In this document: positions 27,106 through 35,010 of the stretch, piece by piece
Position numbering within the stretch: the first letter of the stretch is position 1
Layout of the letters: every line of letters begins with the position of its first letter
Assembly: GCA_963726295.1 (NCBI GenBank)
Contig: CAVSBW010000001.1
Span: 868,001-932,000, forward strand
Direction of reading: 5' to 3'
From: DASSQJ01 sp963726295
GTDB taxonomy: Bacteria; Actinomycetota; Actinomycetes; Actinomycetales; Dermatophilaceae
DNA length: 64,000 nt
Notes under the pieces: model-generated
Databases searched by the model: none
What the model saw: the letters and a program-made list of their open reading frames with translations, nothing else
What the model was told of the DNA's origin: nothing
Program-made: the position numbers and the translations under genes

Positions 27106-27107
27106 CC

Positions 27108-28568
27108 GTGGGTGTCGTCAACCCGCGCTTCGACCTCGCGGCCCCCGTCCCGCCATGGGACGAGCTGGGCGCGGTCCACCTCGTCGCCGTCGGCGGCGCC
27201 GGGATGTCCGCCGTCGCCCGGCTCCTGCTCGCCCGCGGCGTCACGGTCAGCGGCTCCGACGCGGCCGACTCGCCGGTGCTAGAGGCGCTCCGGGACGCCG
27301 GGGCGAGGGTGCACGTCGGCCACGACCCCGAGCACCTCGACGGGGTCGACACCGTGGTGGTCTCGTCGGCGGTGCGCGAGGACAACCCCGAGCTCGCGGC
27401 CGCCCGGACCTCGGGGCTGCGGGTGCTGCACCGCTCCCAGGCGCTCGCCGCCCTCATGCGCGGGCAGCGCGGTGTGGCCGTGGCCGGCGCCAACGGGAAG
27501 ACCACGACGACCTCGATGCTCGCGGTCGCCCTGGTCGCCGCCGGGGCGGACCCCTCGTTCGCGAGCGGCGGCGAGGTCGCCCAGCTCGGCACCAACGCGG
27601 CCCTCGGCCACGGCGAGGCCTTCGTCGTCGAGGCCGACGAGAGTGACGGCACCTTCGTCGTCTACCGCCCCGACGTCGCGGTCGTGACCAACGTCCAGCC
27701 CGACCATCTGGACTTCTACGGCACCTCCGCCGCCGTGGCCGCGGCGTACGACGAGTTCGCCGCCACGGTCCGCGAGGGTGGGCTGCTCGTCGCCTGCTGG
27801 GACGACCCCGGCTCGCGGGCCCTGGCCGAGCAGGTGCGGCGCGACGGCAGGAGCGTCGTCACCTACGGGGCGGACGAGGGTGCCGACCTGCGCCTCGTGT
27901 CGACCGAGCCCGACGGCCTTGGCACCCGGTCGGTCATCGAGCGCGACGGTCGTCGCCACGAGCTCGCCCTTCGGGTGCCGGGGGAGCACAACGTCGCCAA
28001 CGCCTGTGCCGCTCTCCTCGCGGCCACGGACGGGCTGGGGGTCGACACCGGCCCCGTCCTCGCCGGGCTGGCCGGTTTCACCGGGGCCCGACGGCGCTTC
28101 GAGGTGCGCGGCCGGGCGGGGGGCGTCACCGTCGTCGACGACTACGCCCACAACCCGGCAAAGGTCGCCGCCGTCGTCTCCACCGCGGCAGGACTGGTGC
28201 GGCGCGCCGGCCGCGGTCGACTCCGGCTGGTCTTCCAGCCGCACCTGTACAGCCGCACGCGGGACTTCGCCGCCGAGTTCGCCGCGGCGCTGGCGCCGGC
28301 CGACCAGGTCGTCCTGCTCGACGTCTACGGCGCCCGCGAGGAGCCGGCGGCCGGGGTGACCTCCGCGCTCATCGGCGACCCGCTGCGCGAGCTGCCGGGG
28401 GAGCGACAGGTGGACGTCGGGCTCGACCGCCTCGCCGCCGTCGCCCTGCTCGTCGCCTCGGCCGGGCCCGGAGACCTCGTCCTCACGGTGGGGGCCGGGG
28501 ACGTCACCGCCCTCGCGCCCGACGTGCTGGCCGGTCTCACGGAGCGCTTCGGGGGTGGTCCAGGATGA
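27108..28568 (+). CDS. murC: UDP-MurNAc-L-alanine ligase MurC
   Basis: This 486-residue Mur ligase adds L-Ala, the first peptide residue. The N-terminal motif is AVGGAGMSAVARLLLARG, and the P-loop VAVAGANGKTTTTSML is followed by VVEADESDGTF, typical of MurC. Other motifs are NVQPDHLDFYG, VPGEHNVANACAA, VVDDYAHNP and FQPHLYSRT. The GTG start lies 7 nt after GGGGAGG and 2 bp after murG. Its stop overlaps the ftsQ ATG. Confidence 0.97.
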   Translation: MGVVNPRFDLAAPVPPWDELGAVHLVAVGGAGMSAVARLLLARGVTVSGSDAADSPVLEALRDAGARVHVGHDPEHLDGVDTVVVSSAVREDNPELAAARTSGLRVLHRSQALAALMRGQRGVAVAGANGKTTTTSMLAVALVAAGADPSFASGGEVAQLGTNAALGHGEAFVVEADESDGTFVVYRPDVAVVTNVQPDHLDFYGTSAAVAAAYDEFAATVREGGLLVACWDDPGSRALAEQVRRDGRSVVTYGADEGADLRLVSTEPDGLGTRSVIERDGRRHELALRVPGEHNVANACAALLAATDGLGVDTGPVLAGLAGFTGARRRFEVRGRAGGVTVVDDYAHNPAKVAAVVSTAAGLVRRAGRGRLRLVFQPHLYSRTRDFAAEFAAALAPADQVVLLDVYGAREEPAAGVTSALIGDPLRELPGERQVDVGLDRLAAVALLVASAGPGDLVLTVGAGDVTALAPDVLAGLTERFGGGPG

Positions 28569-29308
28569 GCAACGCCACCGTGCACCGCGGGGTCGCGTCA
28601 TCGGCGAACCGCTTCCGCGACCGGGCGATCGCCCGCCGCCGCCGTCCGTGGCGCCGGGTGCTGGTCGTCGTGGTCGTCGCCGCTCTCCTGGCCGGGGCCG
28701 TCTGGGTCGTGGGGTGGAGCAGTCTGCTGGCGGTGCAGCAGGTCGAGGTCACCGGGGTCGGCGGGCCCGAGCGGCGGGCCGTCGCCGCCCTCGTCGAGGT
28801 CCCCGAGGGGACCCCGCTCGTGCGCGTCGACACCGGCGCCGTGGAGCAGCGGGTCCGCGGCCGGGTCACCGTCGCCGAGGTCTCGGTGCGCCGGGCCTGG
28901 CCGGGCACCCTGGTCGTCCAGGTGGTGCCCCGGACCGCGGCGATCGTCGTCCGGGACCCTGGAGGTCGACTCGAGGTCGTGGATGCCACCGGGGTCGCCT
29001 TCGGGGTCGTGAAGAAGGCTCCCGCCCGCATCCCGGTCGTCACCGCCACGGGCTCCCGGGGCGCCACCCCCGAGGCGATGCGCACCGCGCTCGGGCTCCT
29101 CGAGGCCCTGCCACCACGTCTCGAGAAGGACGTCTCCGCGGTCACCGTGAGCAGTGCCGACCTCGTGCAGTTCACCCTCGGCCGCCGCACCGTCGTCTGG
29201 GGCGGGGCCGACGACGCGGTGCGGAAGGTGGCCATCATCGAGGCCCTCCTCGGGACGAAGGCCAAGGTCATCGATGTCAGCGCGCCCGACACCCCGGTGA
29301 CCCGCTGA
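28565..29308 (+). CDS. ftsQ: Division protein FtsQ
   Basis: This 247-residue bitopic protein has a basic cytoplasmic tail, a membrane helix at about 33-53 and then a POTRA domain (about 58-128, LAVQQVEVTGVGG), followed by the beta FtsQ domain. VSVRRAWPGTLVVQVVPRTA is the characteristic POTRA end. It links FtsL/FtsB to the rest of the divisome. ATG 28565 overlaps the murC stop. The gene ends the overlapping block; ftsZ follows after 268 bp with its own control region. Confidence 0.95.
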   Translation: MSNATVHRGVASSANRFRDRAIARRRRPWRRVLVVVVVAALLAGAVWVVGWSSLLAVQQVEVTGVGGPERRAVAALVEVPEGTPLVRVDTGAVEQRVRGRVTVAEVSVRRAWPGTLVVQVVPRTAAIVVRDPGGRLEVVDATGVAFGVVKKAPARIPVVTATGSRGATPEAMRTALGLLEALPPRLEKDVSAVTVSSADLVQFTLGRRTVVWGGADDAVRKVAIIEALLGTKAKVIDVSAPDTPVTR

Positions 29309-29401
29309 GCGAGTGCCCAGCCCGGGTGACACCGGTGTCCTCGTGTGACGAGTGGTGCGAATGGGGCGGGTGGGGCAGGTGTCGTCACAGGTGGCAGGAT
29401 T

Positions 29402-29422
29402 TGTCGCGATGATGTCGCGACA
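29402..29422. promoter_or_regulatory. Repeat/palindrome upstream of ftsZ
   Basis: TGTCGCGA occurs at 29402-29409 and 29413-29420, 11 bp apart. The second copy extends to the perfect palindrome TGTCGCGACA (29413-29422). It lies about 155 bp before the ftsZ start in the 268-bp ftsQ-ftsZ gap. The same-face spacing suggests a dimeric regulator site. The regulator is unknown. Confidence 0.45.
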
Positions 29423-29576
29423 CGCCACCGTGTTGTTTGCAGGACCTCGGGGGGCGACTTAGCGTCGTCGTCATCGATACCGCGTCCCAACCGTGACTGT
29501 CAAGGACACCTTGAGGGTTTCGAGGGGGCGGGCTCCAGACCGTTCGACCGCCGTGTACCAGTGGAAGGCAACCGCC

Positions 29577-30890
29577 GTGGCAGCACCCCAGAACTACCTC
29601 GCCGTCATCAAGGTCGTCGGCATCGGCGGCGGTGGTGTCAACGCCATCAACCGGATGATCGAGGTCGGCCTCAAGGGGGTCGAGTTCATCGCCGTGAACA
29701 CCGACGCCCAGGCCCTGCTCATGAGCGACGCGGACGTCAAGCTCGACGTCGGCCGCGAGCTCACCCGCGGCCTCGGTGCCGGCGCCGACCCGGAGGTCGG
29801 CACCAAGGCCGCCGAGGACCACGCGGAGGAGATCGAGGAGGTCCTCAAGGGGGCCGACATGGTCTTCGTGACGGCCGGCGAGGGTGGTGGCACGGGCACC
29901 GGCGGTGCCCCGGTCGTGGCCCGGATCGCCAAGGGCCTCGGCGCGCTGACCATCGGTGTCGTCACGCGGCCGTTCACCTTCGAGGGACGGCGTCGGGCGA
30001 ACCAGGCAGAGACCGGCATCGCGGCCCTGCGCGACGAGGTCGACACCCTCATCGTCATCCCCAACGACCGGTTGCTCTCGATCAGCGATCGCGGGGTCTC
30101 GATGCTCGACGCCTTCCGGAGCGCCGACCAGGTGCTCCTCTCCGGCGTCCAGGGCATCACGGACCTCATCACGACCCCGGGGCTGATCAACCTCGACTTC
30201 GCCGACGTCAAGTCGGTGATGCAGGGGGCCGGGTCCGCGCTCATGGGCATCGGCTCGGCACGCGGCGAGGACCGTGCGGTGCAGGCCGCCGAGCTGGCCA
30301 TCTCGAGCCCGCTCCTCGAGGCGAGCATCGACGGCGCCCACGGGGTGCTGCTCTCGATCCAGGGCGGCAGCGACCTCGGGCTCTTCGAGATCAACGAGGC
30401 CGCCCGCCTGGTCCAGGAGGCCGCCCACCCCGAGGCGAACATCATCTTCGGGGCCGTCATCGACGACGCCCTGGGCGACGAGGTGCGGGTCACCGTCATC
30501 GCCGCCGGCTTCGACGGCGGGGCCCCGACGCGCCGCGCCGACGACCGCGCCCTCGGCACCATCCAGGGCCGGCCGCTTCCGGCGGCCGCCACCTCCCCGG
30601 GTGTGCCGTCCAGCCCGGCCTCGGCACCCACGGTGCCCTCCGGGCAGAACGGCTCGCACTCGATGTTCCCGAGCTCGGCCCCGGAGCCGACGCCGAGCCC
30701 GGTCACACCGGCCCCGGTGCAGCGCGAGAGCGAGGAGGACCGGCCGCGGCACGCGGCGACGCCCGCCTCCGAGGGCCCGGTGACCACCGAGCGCGAGACC
30801 ACGGCCCCCGAGCCGGCACGGACCCCGCCGCCGCGCACGGTGACCTTCGACGAGAGCGACGACCTCGACGTCCCCGACTTCCTCAAGTAG
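29577..30890 (+). CDS. ftsZ: Cell division GTPase FtsZ
   Basis: This 437-residue tubulin-like GTPase forms the Z ring. The N-terminus AAPQNYLAVIKVVGIGGGGV is typical. The GTP signature loop is GEGGGTGTGGAPVVA, and the T7 loop is NLDFADVKSVM, with NDRLL and GSARGEDRA. The disordered linker (about 320-425) ends in the conserved DDLDVPDFLK peptide that binds SepF, FtsA-like anchors or FtsW. I chose GTG 29577, 9 nt after GGAAGG, because family homology starts here. An in-frame upstream start at 29493 adds unrelated sequence. A strong hairpin follows the stop. Confidence 0.98.
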   Translation: MAAPQNYLAVIKVVGIGGGGVNAINRMIEVGLKGVEFIAVNTDAQALLMSDADVKLDVGRELTRGLGAGADPEVGTKAAEDHAEEIEEVLKGADMVFVTAGEGGGTGTGGAPVVARIAKGLGALTIGVVTRPFTFEGRRRANQAETGIAALRDEVDTLIVIPNDRLLSISDRGVSMLDAFRSADQVLLSGVQGITDLITTPGLINLDFADVKSVMQGAGSALMGIGSARGEDRAVQAAELAISSPLLEASIDGAHGVLLSIQGGSDLGLFEINEAARLVQEAAHPEANIIFGAVIDDALGDEVRVTVIAAGFDGGAPTRRADDRALGTIQGRPLPAAATSPGVPSSPASAPTVPSGQNGSHSMFPSSAPEPTPSPVTPAPVQRESEEDRPRHAATPASEGPVTTERETTAPEPARTPPPRTVTFDESDDLDVPDFLK

Positions 30891-30898
30891 TCGCGCCC

Positions 30899-30942
30899 GA
30901 CGCGCGGGGCGGGCCGGTCCACTGGCCCGCCCCGCGCGCGTC
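30899..30942 (+). terminator. GC-rich hairpin after ftsZ
   Basis: GACGCGCG...GGCCGGT at 30899-30918 pairs with the complementary arm ending at 30942, with a small bulge and short loop. It starts 8 bp after the ftsZ stop. There is no U-tract, as is usual for actinobacterial terminators. Confidence 0.7.
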
Positions 30943-30948
30943 TACCGT
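30943..30948 (+). promoter_or_regulatory. -10 box of pgeF (leaderless-type)
   Basis: TACCGT ends 7 nt before the GTG at 30956, directly after the ftsZ hairpin. No clear -35 was seen. It favours the start at 30956 over the in-frame GTG at 30947, which overlaps the box. Confidence 0.5.
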
Positions 30949-30955
30949 GGGAGCC

Positions 30956-31663
30956 GTGGTCGCCTGGCAGGACGAGTCCGCGCACGCCGTGCGCCTCCTC
31001 ACCGACCGCACCGGCGGGGTCAGCGGTGGCGCCTGGGAGGGCTTCAACCTCGGGCTGCACGTCGACGACGACCCCGCCGCGGTCACCGAGAACCGGCGCC
31101 GGCTCCAGGCCGAGGTCGGCCGCCCGCTCGTCTACATGGCCCAGTGCCACGGCTCGGACGTCGCGGTGGTGGAGACCGTGCCGGACTCCGCTCCGCGGTG
31201 TGACGCCCTCGTCACCACCTCGACGGAGATCGCCCTCGCGGTGCTCGTGGCCGACTGCGTGCCGGTGCTGCTCGCCAGCCCGCAGGGCGTGGTCGCGGCG
31301 GTCCACGCCGGTCGGCCGGGCCTGGTGGCAGGGGTCGTACCGGCGGCGATCGAGGCCATGCGCCGGCTGGGCGCCCGTGAGATCGACGCGGTGGTGGGAC
31401 CCTCGGTGTGCGGACGCTGCTACGAGGTGCCCGCGGAGATGCGCGACACCGTCGCGCAGGTCGAACCGGTGAGTGCCACGGTCTCGTGGACCGGCACCCC
31501 GGCCGTCGACGTCGCCGCCGGAGTCGTCGCCCAGCTGCGCGCCGGGGACGTCGAGGTCCGCTGGGTGCCCGGGTGCACCCGCGAGAGCCCGCAGCTCTAC
31601 TCGTACCGCCGTGACGGCACGACGGGCCGTTTCGCCGGCGTCGTCGCCAGGGCGCGACCGTGA
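30956..31663 (+). CDS. pgeF: PgeF/YfiH-type multicopper-like (laccase-domain) protein, peptidoglycan editing factor
   Basis: This 235-residue protein of the DUF152 / laccase-domain family has the metal-site motifs AQCHGSDV, LVADCVPVLLAS and AVHAGRPGLVAG. The last is more often HAGWRG, so the loop is slightly divergent. YfiH/PgeF relatives hydrolyse wrongly built UDP-MurNAc-L-Ser precursors or act on purine nucleosides. Position next to ftsZ in the dcw cluster fits a wall-precursor editing role. The downstream yggS GTG overlaps its TGA. Confidence 0.9.
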   Translation: MVAWQDESAHAVRLLTDRTGGVSGGAWEGFNLGLHVDDDPAAVTENRRRLQAEVGRPLVYMAQCHGSDVAVVETVPDSAPRCDALVTTSTEIALAVLVADCVPVLLASPQGVVAAVHAGRPGLVAGVVPAAIEAMRRLGAREIDAVVGPSVCGRCYEVPAEMRDTVAQVEPVSATVSWTGTPAVDVAAGVVAQLRAGDVEVRWVPGCTRESPQLYSYRRDGTTGRFAGVVARARP

Positions 31664-32355
31664 TCGCACGGCGCGAGGAGCTCGCGGACCGGCTCGCCGC
31701 CGTGCGCGAGCGCATCGACGCCGGGCTCCGTGCCGCGGGGCGCACCGACACCCCCGGCCTGGTCGCGGTGACCAAGTTCTTCCCGGCGAGCGACGTCGAC
31801 CTCCTCGCCGAGCTCGGCGTCACCGACATCGGCGAGAACCGCGACCAGGAGGCCGCGGCCAAGTGCGCGGAGCTGGCCCACCGCGACCGGCTCACGGTGC
31901 ACTTCGTTGGCCAGCTGCAGTCGAACAAGGCGGCGTCCGTCGCGAGCTACGCCGACGTGGTGCAGTCGGTCGACCGCATCAAGATCGCCGGTGCCCTCGA
32001 CCGCGGGGCCGGGCGCCACGGGCGACGGCTCGACGTGCTCGTGCAGGTGGGGCTCGACCGCAGCGGCGACCGGGGTGGCGCTGCGCCCGGCGACGTGCCC
32101 GGCCTGGCCGACGCGGTCGCCGCCGCCGACCACCTGCGCCTCCGCGGGCTGATGGCCGTGGCGCCGCTCGGCGAGGACCCGCGGCCGGCCTTCGCGCGGC
32201 TGCGTGGGCTCTCCGAGCGGCTGCGGGCCGACCACCCGGAGGCCACGTGGATCTCCGCCGGGATGAGCGCCGACCTCGAGCAGGCGCTGGCCGAAGGCGC
32301 GACACACCTGCGTGTCGGCTCGGCAATACTCGGTTCTCGTCCGTCACACGGGTAA
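31660..32355 (+). CDS. YggS-family pyridoxal-phosphate homeostasis protein
   Basis: This 231-residue protein of the alanine-racemase N-terminal fold family binds PLP without known catalysis. The PLP lysine is in LVAVTKFFPASDV, followed by DIGENRDQEAAAK, HFVGQLQSNKAA and the phosphate-binding WISAGMSADLEQAL...LRVGSAILGSR. The GTG overlaps the pgeF stop. Position between pgeF and sepF is the conserved actinobacterial order. Length is standard. Confidence 0.93.
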   Translation: MIARREELADRLAAVRERIDAGLRAAGRTDTPGLVAVTKFFPASDVDLLAELGVTDIGENRDQEAAAKCAELAHRDRLTVHFVGQLQSNKAASVASYADVVQSVDRIKIAGALDRGAGRHGRRLDVLVQVGLDRSGDRGGAAPGDVPGLADAVAAADHLRLRGLMAVAPLGEDPRPAFARLRGLSERLRADHPEATWISAGMSADLEQALAEGATHLRVGSAILGSRPSHG

Positions 32356-32410
32356 CTTCGGTCACGAGCACGGCACCGGGTCAGGCGGGGCCGACGACCG
32401 AGGAGCACTC

Positions 32411-32884
32411 ATGGCTGGCGCACTGCGCAAGACGATGGTCTACCTGGGCCTCGCCGAGGACCAGGGTCGCTACGACGACGAGTACTACGACGGCTACGAC
32501 GACGAGGGTGTCGCGGAGGAGCACGTCGAGCGTCACGCGGACGTCACCCCGCTGCCGACCCGTCGCGCGGTCGCCGAGGTCGTGCGTCAGCCCGAGGCGG
32601 CGAGCATCTCGCGGATCACGACGATCCATCCCCGGACGTACAACGAGGCCAAGACCATCGGGGAGAACTTCCGTGACGGCGTCCCCGTCATCATGAACCT
32701 CACCGACATGAGCGACAGCGACGCCAAGCGTCTCGTCGACTTCGCGGCCGGCCTGGTCTTCGGCCTCCACGGCAGCATCGAGCGGGTCACCTCGAAGGTG
32801 TTCCTGCTGTCGCCGGAGACCGTCGAGGTCAACGCCGAGGAGAACCTCGCCGTCGCTGGCCGGAGTGTCTTCAACCAGAGCTGA
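32411..32884 (+). CDS. sepF: SepF, membrane anchor of FtsZ
   Basis: This 157-residue protein starts MAGALRKTMVYLGL, an amphipathic membrane-binding helix. An acidic Tyr/Asp-rich linker (DDEYYDGYDDEG) follows, then the SepF core with RITTIHPRTYNEAKTIG, VPVIMNLTDMSD, DFAAGLVFGLHGSIERV and VFLLSP. SepF polymerises and tethers FtsZ to the membrane in Gram-positives lacking FtsA. ATG 32411 follows AGGAG with 6-nt spacing. A short hairpin lies 5 bp after the stop. Confidence 0.96.
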   Translation: MAGALRKTMVYLGLAEDQGRYDDEYYDGYDDEGVAEEHVERHADVTPLPTRRAVAEVVRQPEAASISRITTIHPRTYNEAKTIGENFRDGVPVIMNLTDMSDSDAKRLVDFAAGLVFGLHGSIERVTSKVFLLSPETVEVNAEENLAVAGRSVFNQS

Positions 32885-32888
32885 CACA

Positions 32889-32908
32889 CCCCCGGTTCCA
32901 CCCGGGGG
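32889..32908 (+). terminator. Short hairpin after sepF
   Basis: CCCCCGG and CCGGGGG flank a 6-nt loop, 5 bp beyond the sepF stop. It may be a weak terminator or an mRNA-processing element before yggT. Confidence 0.45.
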
Positions 32909-32934
32909 GCGGTGATGGGTGAGACTGTCGTGCC

Positions 32935-33213
32935 ATGAGCACCGTGCTCGAGGTTCTGGCCTTCGTCGTCTTCCTCTACCTCCTCGTGCTCGTCGGTCGT
33001 GTCGTCTTCGACTGGATCCGGATGTTCGCGCGCGACTGGCGCCCCCGAGGTGTCGTGCTCCTCGTGGCCGAGCCGGTGTACACCCTGACCGAGCCTCCGC
33101 TGCGGGCGCTGCGACGGATCATCCCGCCGTTGCGCCTCGGTGGCGTGAGCCTGGACCTGTCGTTCATGGTGCTCTTCGTGGCGGTCTACGTCCTCTACGC
33201 CGTGCTCAGCTGA
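32935..33213 (+). CDS. YggT-family membrane protein
   Basis: This 92-residue protein has two hydrophobic helices (about 4-28 and 70-91) around the conserved segment PVYTLTEPPLRALRRIIPPL. YggT proteins are small integral membrane proteins of unknown biochemical role. In actinobacteria and firmicutes they lie between sepF and divIVA/wag31, as here. ATG 32935 lacks a strong Shine-Dalgarno sequence. Confidence 0.92.
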   Translation: MSTVLEVLAFVVFLYLLVLVGRVVFDWIRMFARDWRPRGVVLLVAEPVYTLTEPPLRALRRIIPPLRLGGVSLDLSFMVLFVAVYVLYAVLS

Positions 33214-33253
33214 GCCCGCGCGGAGCCCGCCCAACCGGGTGCGGGTATCCAAT

Positions 33254-33265
33254 TGTGAAATCACA
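33254..33265. promoter_or_regulatory. Short palindrome upstream of wag31
   Basis: TGTGA-AA-TCACA lies 115 bp before the wag31 ATG, in a locally A+T-richer patch. It resembles a compact operator. The 2-bp spacer is too short for a normal CRP site. Confidence 0.35.
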
Positions 33266-33379
33266 CCTGTCACTGGAGCCCCGGCATCTGTACGCTGGGG
33301 CCGCCCAGGGTGGACGTGACGCCGATCAGGCGGCTCGCCCCCCGCTCGTGACCCGACGGACAGCCGCAGGAGTTTCATC

Positions 33380-34840
33380 ATGGCTCTCACGCCCGAGGAC
33401 GTCCTCAACAAGACGTTCACCCAGACCCAGTTCCGCCGGGGTTACGACGAGCGGGAGGTCGACGACTTCCTCGACGACATCGTCGCCGAGATGCGGCGGA
33501 TGTCGAAGGAGTCCGACGACCTGCGCGGCGAGCTGAACGGCTGCCGTGAGGGCCAGGGCATGGCCCCGGTCTCCTCCAGGGCCGACTCCGACAGGACCGC
33601 CGCCGAGGCCGAGGAGCTGCGTTCCAAGAACGCGGCCCTGGCCGCACGGGTCTCCGAGCTCGAGGGCAGCCGGAGCGAGCTCACGGCCCGCCTGGGCGAG
33701 TTCGAGAACAAGAGCGGGGACACCGAGAACCGCGCCGCCGAGCTCCAGGGCAGGATCGGACAGCTCGAGCACCGCAACGCCGAGCTCGAGGAGCAGTCCG
33801 AGCAGCTGCGGGCCCGGGTGTCCGAGCTGGAGCAGGACGCCCAGAGCCACGAGAGCGGCCGCGGTGAGCTCGAGGGTCGTGCGGGTGACGCCGAGCGTCG
33901 CGCCGCTGAGCTCGAGGGGCGTGCGGGTGACGCCGAGCGCCGTGCCACCGAGCTCGAGGCCCGCCTCCGGGAGCTCGAGGGCGAGCGCGACCAGGCCATC
34001 GCGGCGCGGGACGAGGCCGGTGCCACCGGTTCCGACGAGGCCGACGCCCTCCGGAGCCGTCTCCAGGAGGTCCAGCGCGACGCCGAGCAGCGGATCGCCG
34101 ACGCCGAGCAGCGGATCGCGGACGCCGACCAGCGGATCGCCACCGCGGAGGAGCGAGCCAGCCAGGCCGAGCAGCGCGCCGCACAGGCCGAGGAGGCCGC
34201 CCAGTCCGCGCAGGCCGCCGCCCCGCAGGAGAGCGGTGCCGGCGACGTGGCCGGTGCAGCGGCGCTGGCCGGTGCGGGTGGCGGTGCGGGCGCCGCGGGC
34301 GTCATCGCCCTCGCCCAGCGCCTGCACGACGAGCACGTGGCCGCCGGTGAGTCCCGTCGCGACGAGCTGGTCGCCGAGGGGCAGCGCAGGCACGACGAGC
34401 TCGTGGGGACGGGGCAGCGCAAGCACGACGAGCTCATCAGCTCGGCGCAGGCCCGCCACGACGAGCTGGTCTCCACCGGCCAGGCCCAGCACGACGAGCT
34501 CGTGTCCACGGCGACCTCGAAGCGCGACGAGATGATCGGGACCGCCACGACGCAGCGGGACGAGATGCTCACGGAGGCACGCGAGCGCTCGACGGGAATG
34601 GTCGCCGAGGCGCAGCAGAAGAAGGCCACGATCCTCGAGGAGCTCGGCCGCGAGCGCGGACTGCTCGAGCGCAAGATCGAGGAGCTGCGCGGGTTCGAGC
34701 GCGACTACCGCGGCCGGCTCCACGACTACATCTCCGGCCAGCTCGAGGACCTCAAGAACGTCGCGGGGGACTCCGCCCCGGACGAGGAGCGCGACCAGGC
34801 CGAGCAGGCCGCCGAGCCGCAGCCTGAGCACCAGGGCTGA
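33380..34840 (+). CDS. wag31: Polar growth / cell-pole scaffold Wag31 (DivIVA)
   Basis: This 486-residue DivIVA homologue directs polar growth and recruits wall-synthesis proteins. The N-terminal membrane- and curvature-binding domain is intact (TPEDVLNKTFTQTQFRRGYD, EREVDDFLDDIVAEM). A very long coiled coil with Glu/Arg/Ala heptads follows (about 75-285). An Ala/Gly-rich break comes at about 278-312, then eight 11-residue repeats at 315-402, and the conserved end FERDYRGRLHDYISGQLEDL. It is much longer than Mycobacterium Wag31 (about 260 residues), by expansion of coiled-coil repeats. It sits at the end of the dcw cluster in its usual place and is followed by a perfect terminator. Confidence 0.95.
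   Translation: MALTPEDVLNKTFTQTQFRRGYDEREVDDFLDDIVAEMRRMSKESDDLRGELNGCREGQGMAPVSSRADSDRTAAEAEELRSKNAALAARVSELEGSRSELTARLGEFENKSGDTENRAAELQGRIGQLEHRNAELEEQSEQLRARVSELEQDAQSHESGRGELEGRAGDAERRAAELEGRAGDAERRATELEARLRELEGERDQAIAARDEAGATGSDEADALRSRLQEVQRDAEQRIADAEQRIADADQRIATAEERASQAEQRAAQAEEAAQSAQAAAPQESGAGDVAGAAALAGAGGGAGAAGVIALAQRLHDEHVAAGESRRDELVAEGQRRHDELVGTGQRKHDELISSAQARHDELVSTGQAQHDELVSTATSKRDEMIGTATTQRDEMLTEARERSTGMVAEAQQKKATILEELGRERGLLERKIEELRGFERDYRGRLHDYISGQLEDLKNVAGDSAPDEERDQAEQAAEPQPEHQG
34079..34141 (+). repeat. Three 21-bp tandem repeats in wag31
   Basis: Near-identical units start at 34079, 34100 and 34121. Each encodes a heptad of the type DAEQRIA. They mark in-frame coiled-coil growth by duplication. 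Confidence 0.85.
34322..34585 (+). repeat. Eight 11-residue (33-bp) hendecad repeats in wag31
   Basis: Residues 315-402 read as eight 11-residue units with core [RH]-[HR]-D-E-[LHM]-[VIL], for example RHDELVGTGQR and KHDELISSAQA. An 11-residue period predicts a near-straight or right-handed coiled coil, unlike the heptads before it. Confidence 0.85.
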
Positions 34841-34851
34841 GACACCCGTCG

Positions 34852-34888
34852 CGACGCGGGGCCCGGGACTTTCCCGGGCCCCGCGTCG
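34852..34888 (+). terminator. Perfect 17-bp hairpin terminator after wag31
   Basis: Arms 34852-34868 and 34872-34888 are exact complements, with the loop CTT. It begins 12 bp past the stop and closes the dcw cluster. Confidence 0.9.
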
Positions 34889-34927
34889 TCGGTGGTGGAA
34901 CTCACGGTCCCGCAGGCGTTTCGCACG

Positions 34928-34956
34928 TTGAGGATGGGGCGCGTGGTCCGTATCCT
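34928..34956 (+). promoter_or_regulatory. Promoter of the DksA-like gene
   Basis: -35 TTGAGG (34928-34933), 17-bp spacer, -10 TATCCT (34951-34956). It gives a leader of about 48 nt to the ATG at 35011. Confidence 0.75.
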
Positions 34957-35010
34957 CACCTGCACCACCGGGCTGGAGGCCCGTCGTCATCACCCGGGAA
35001 GAGGGCACCC

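Noticed and set aside
33254..33265. CRP/cAMP site upstream of wag31, tempting because a cyclase is in the window
   Set aside because: Spacer is 2 bp where CRP sites have about 6, so the match is only in the arms.
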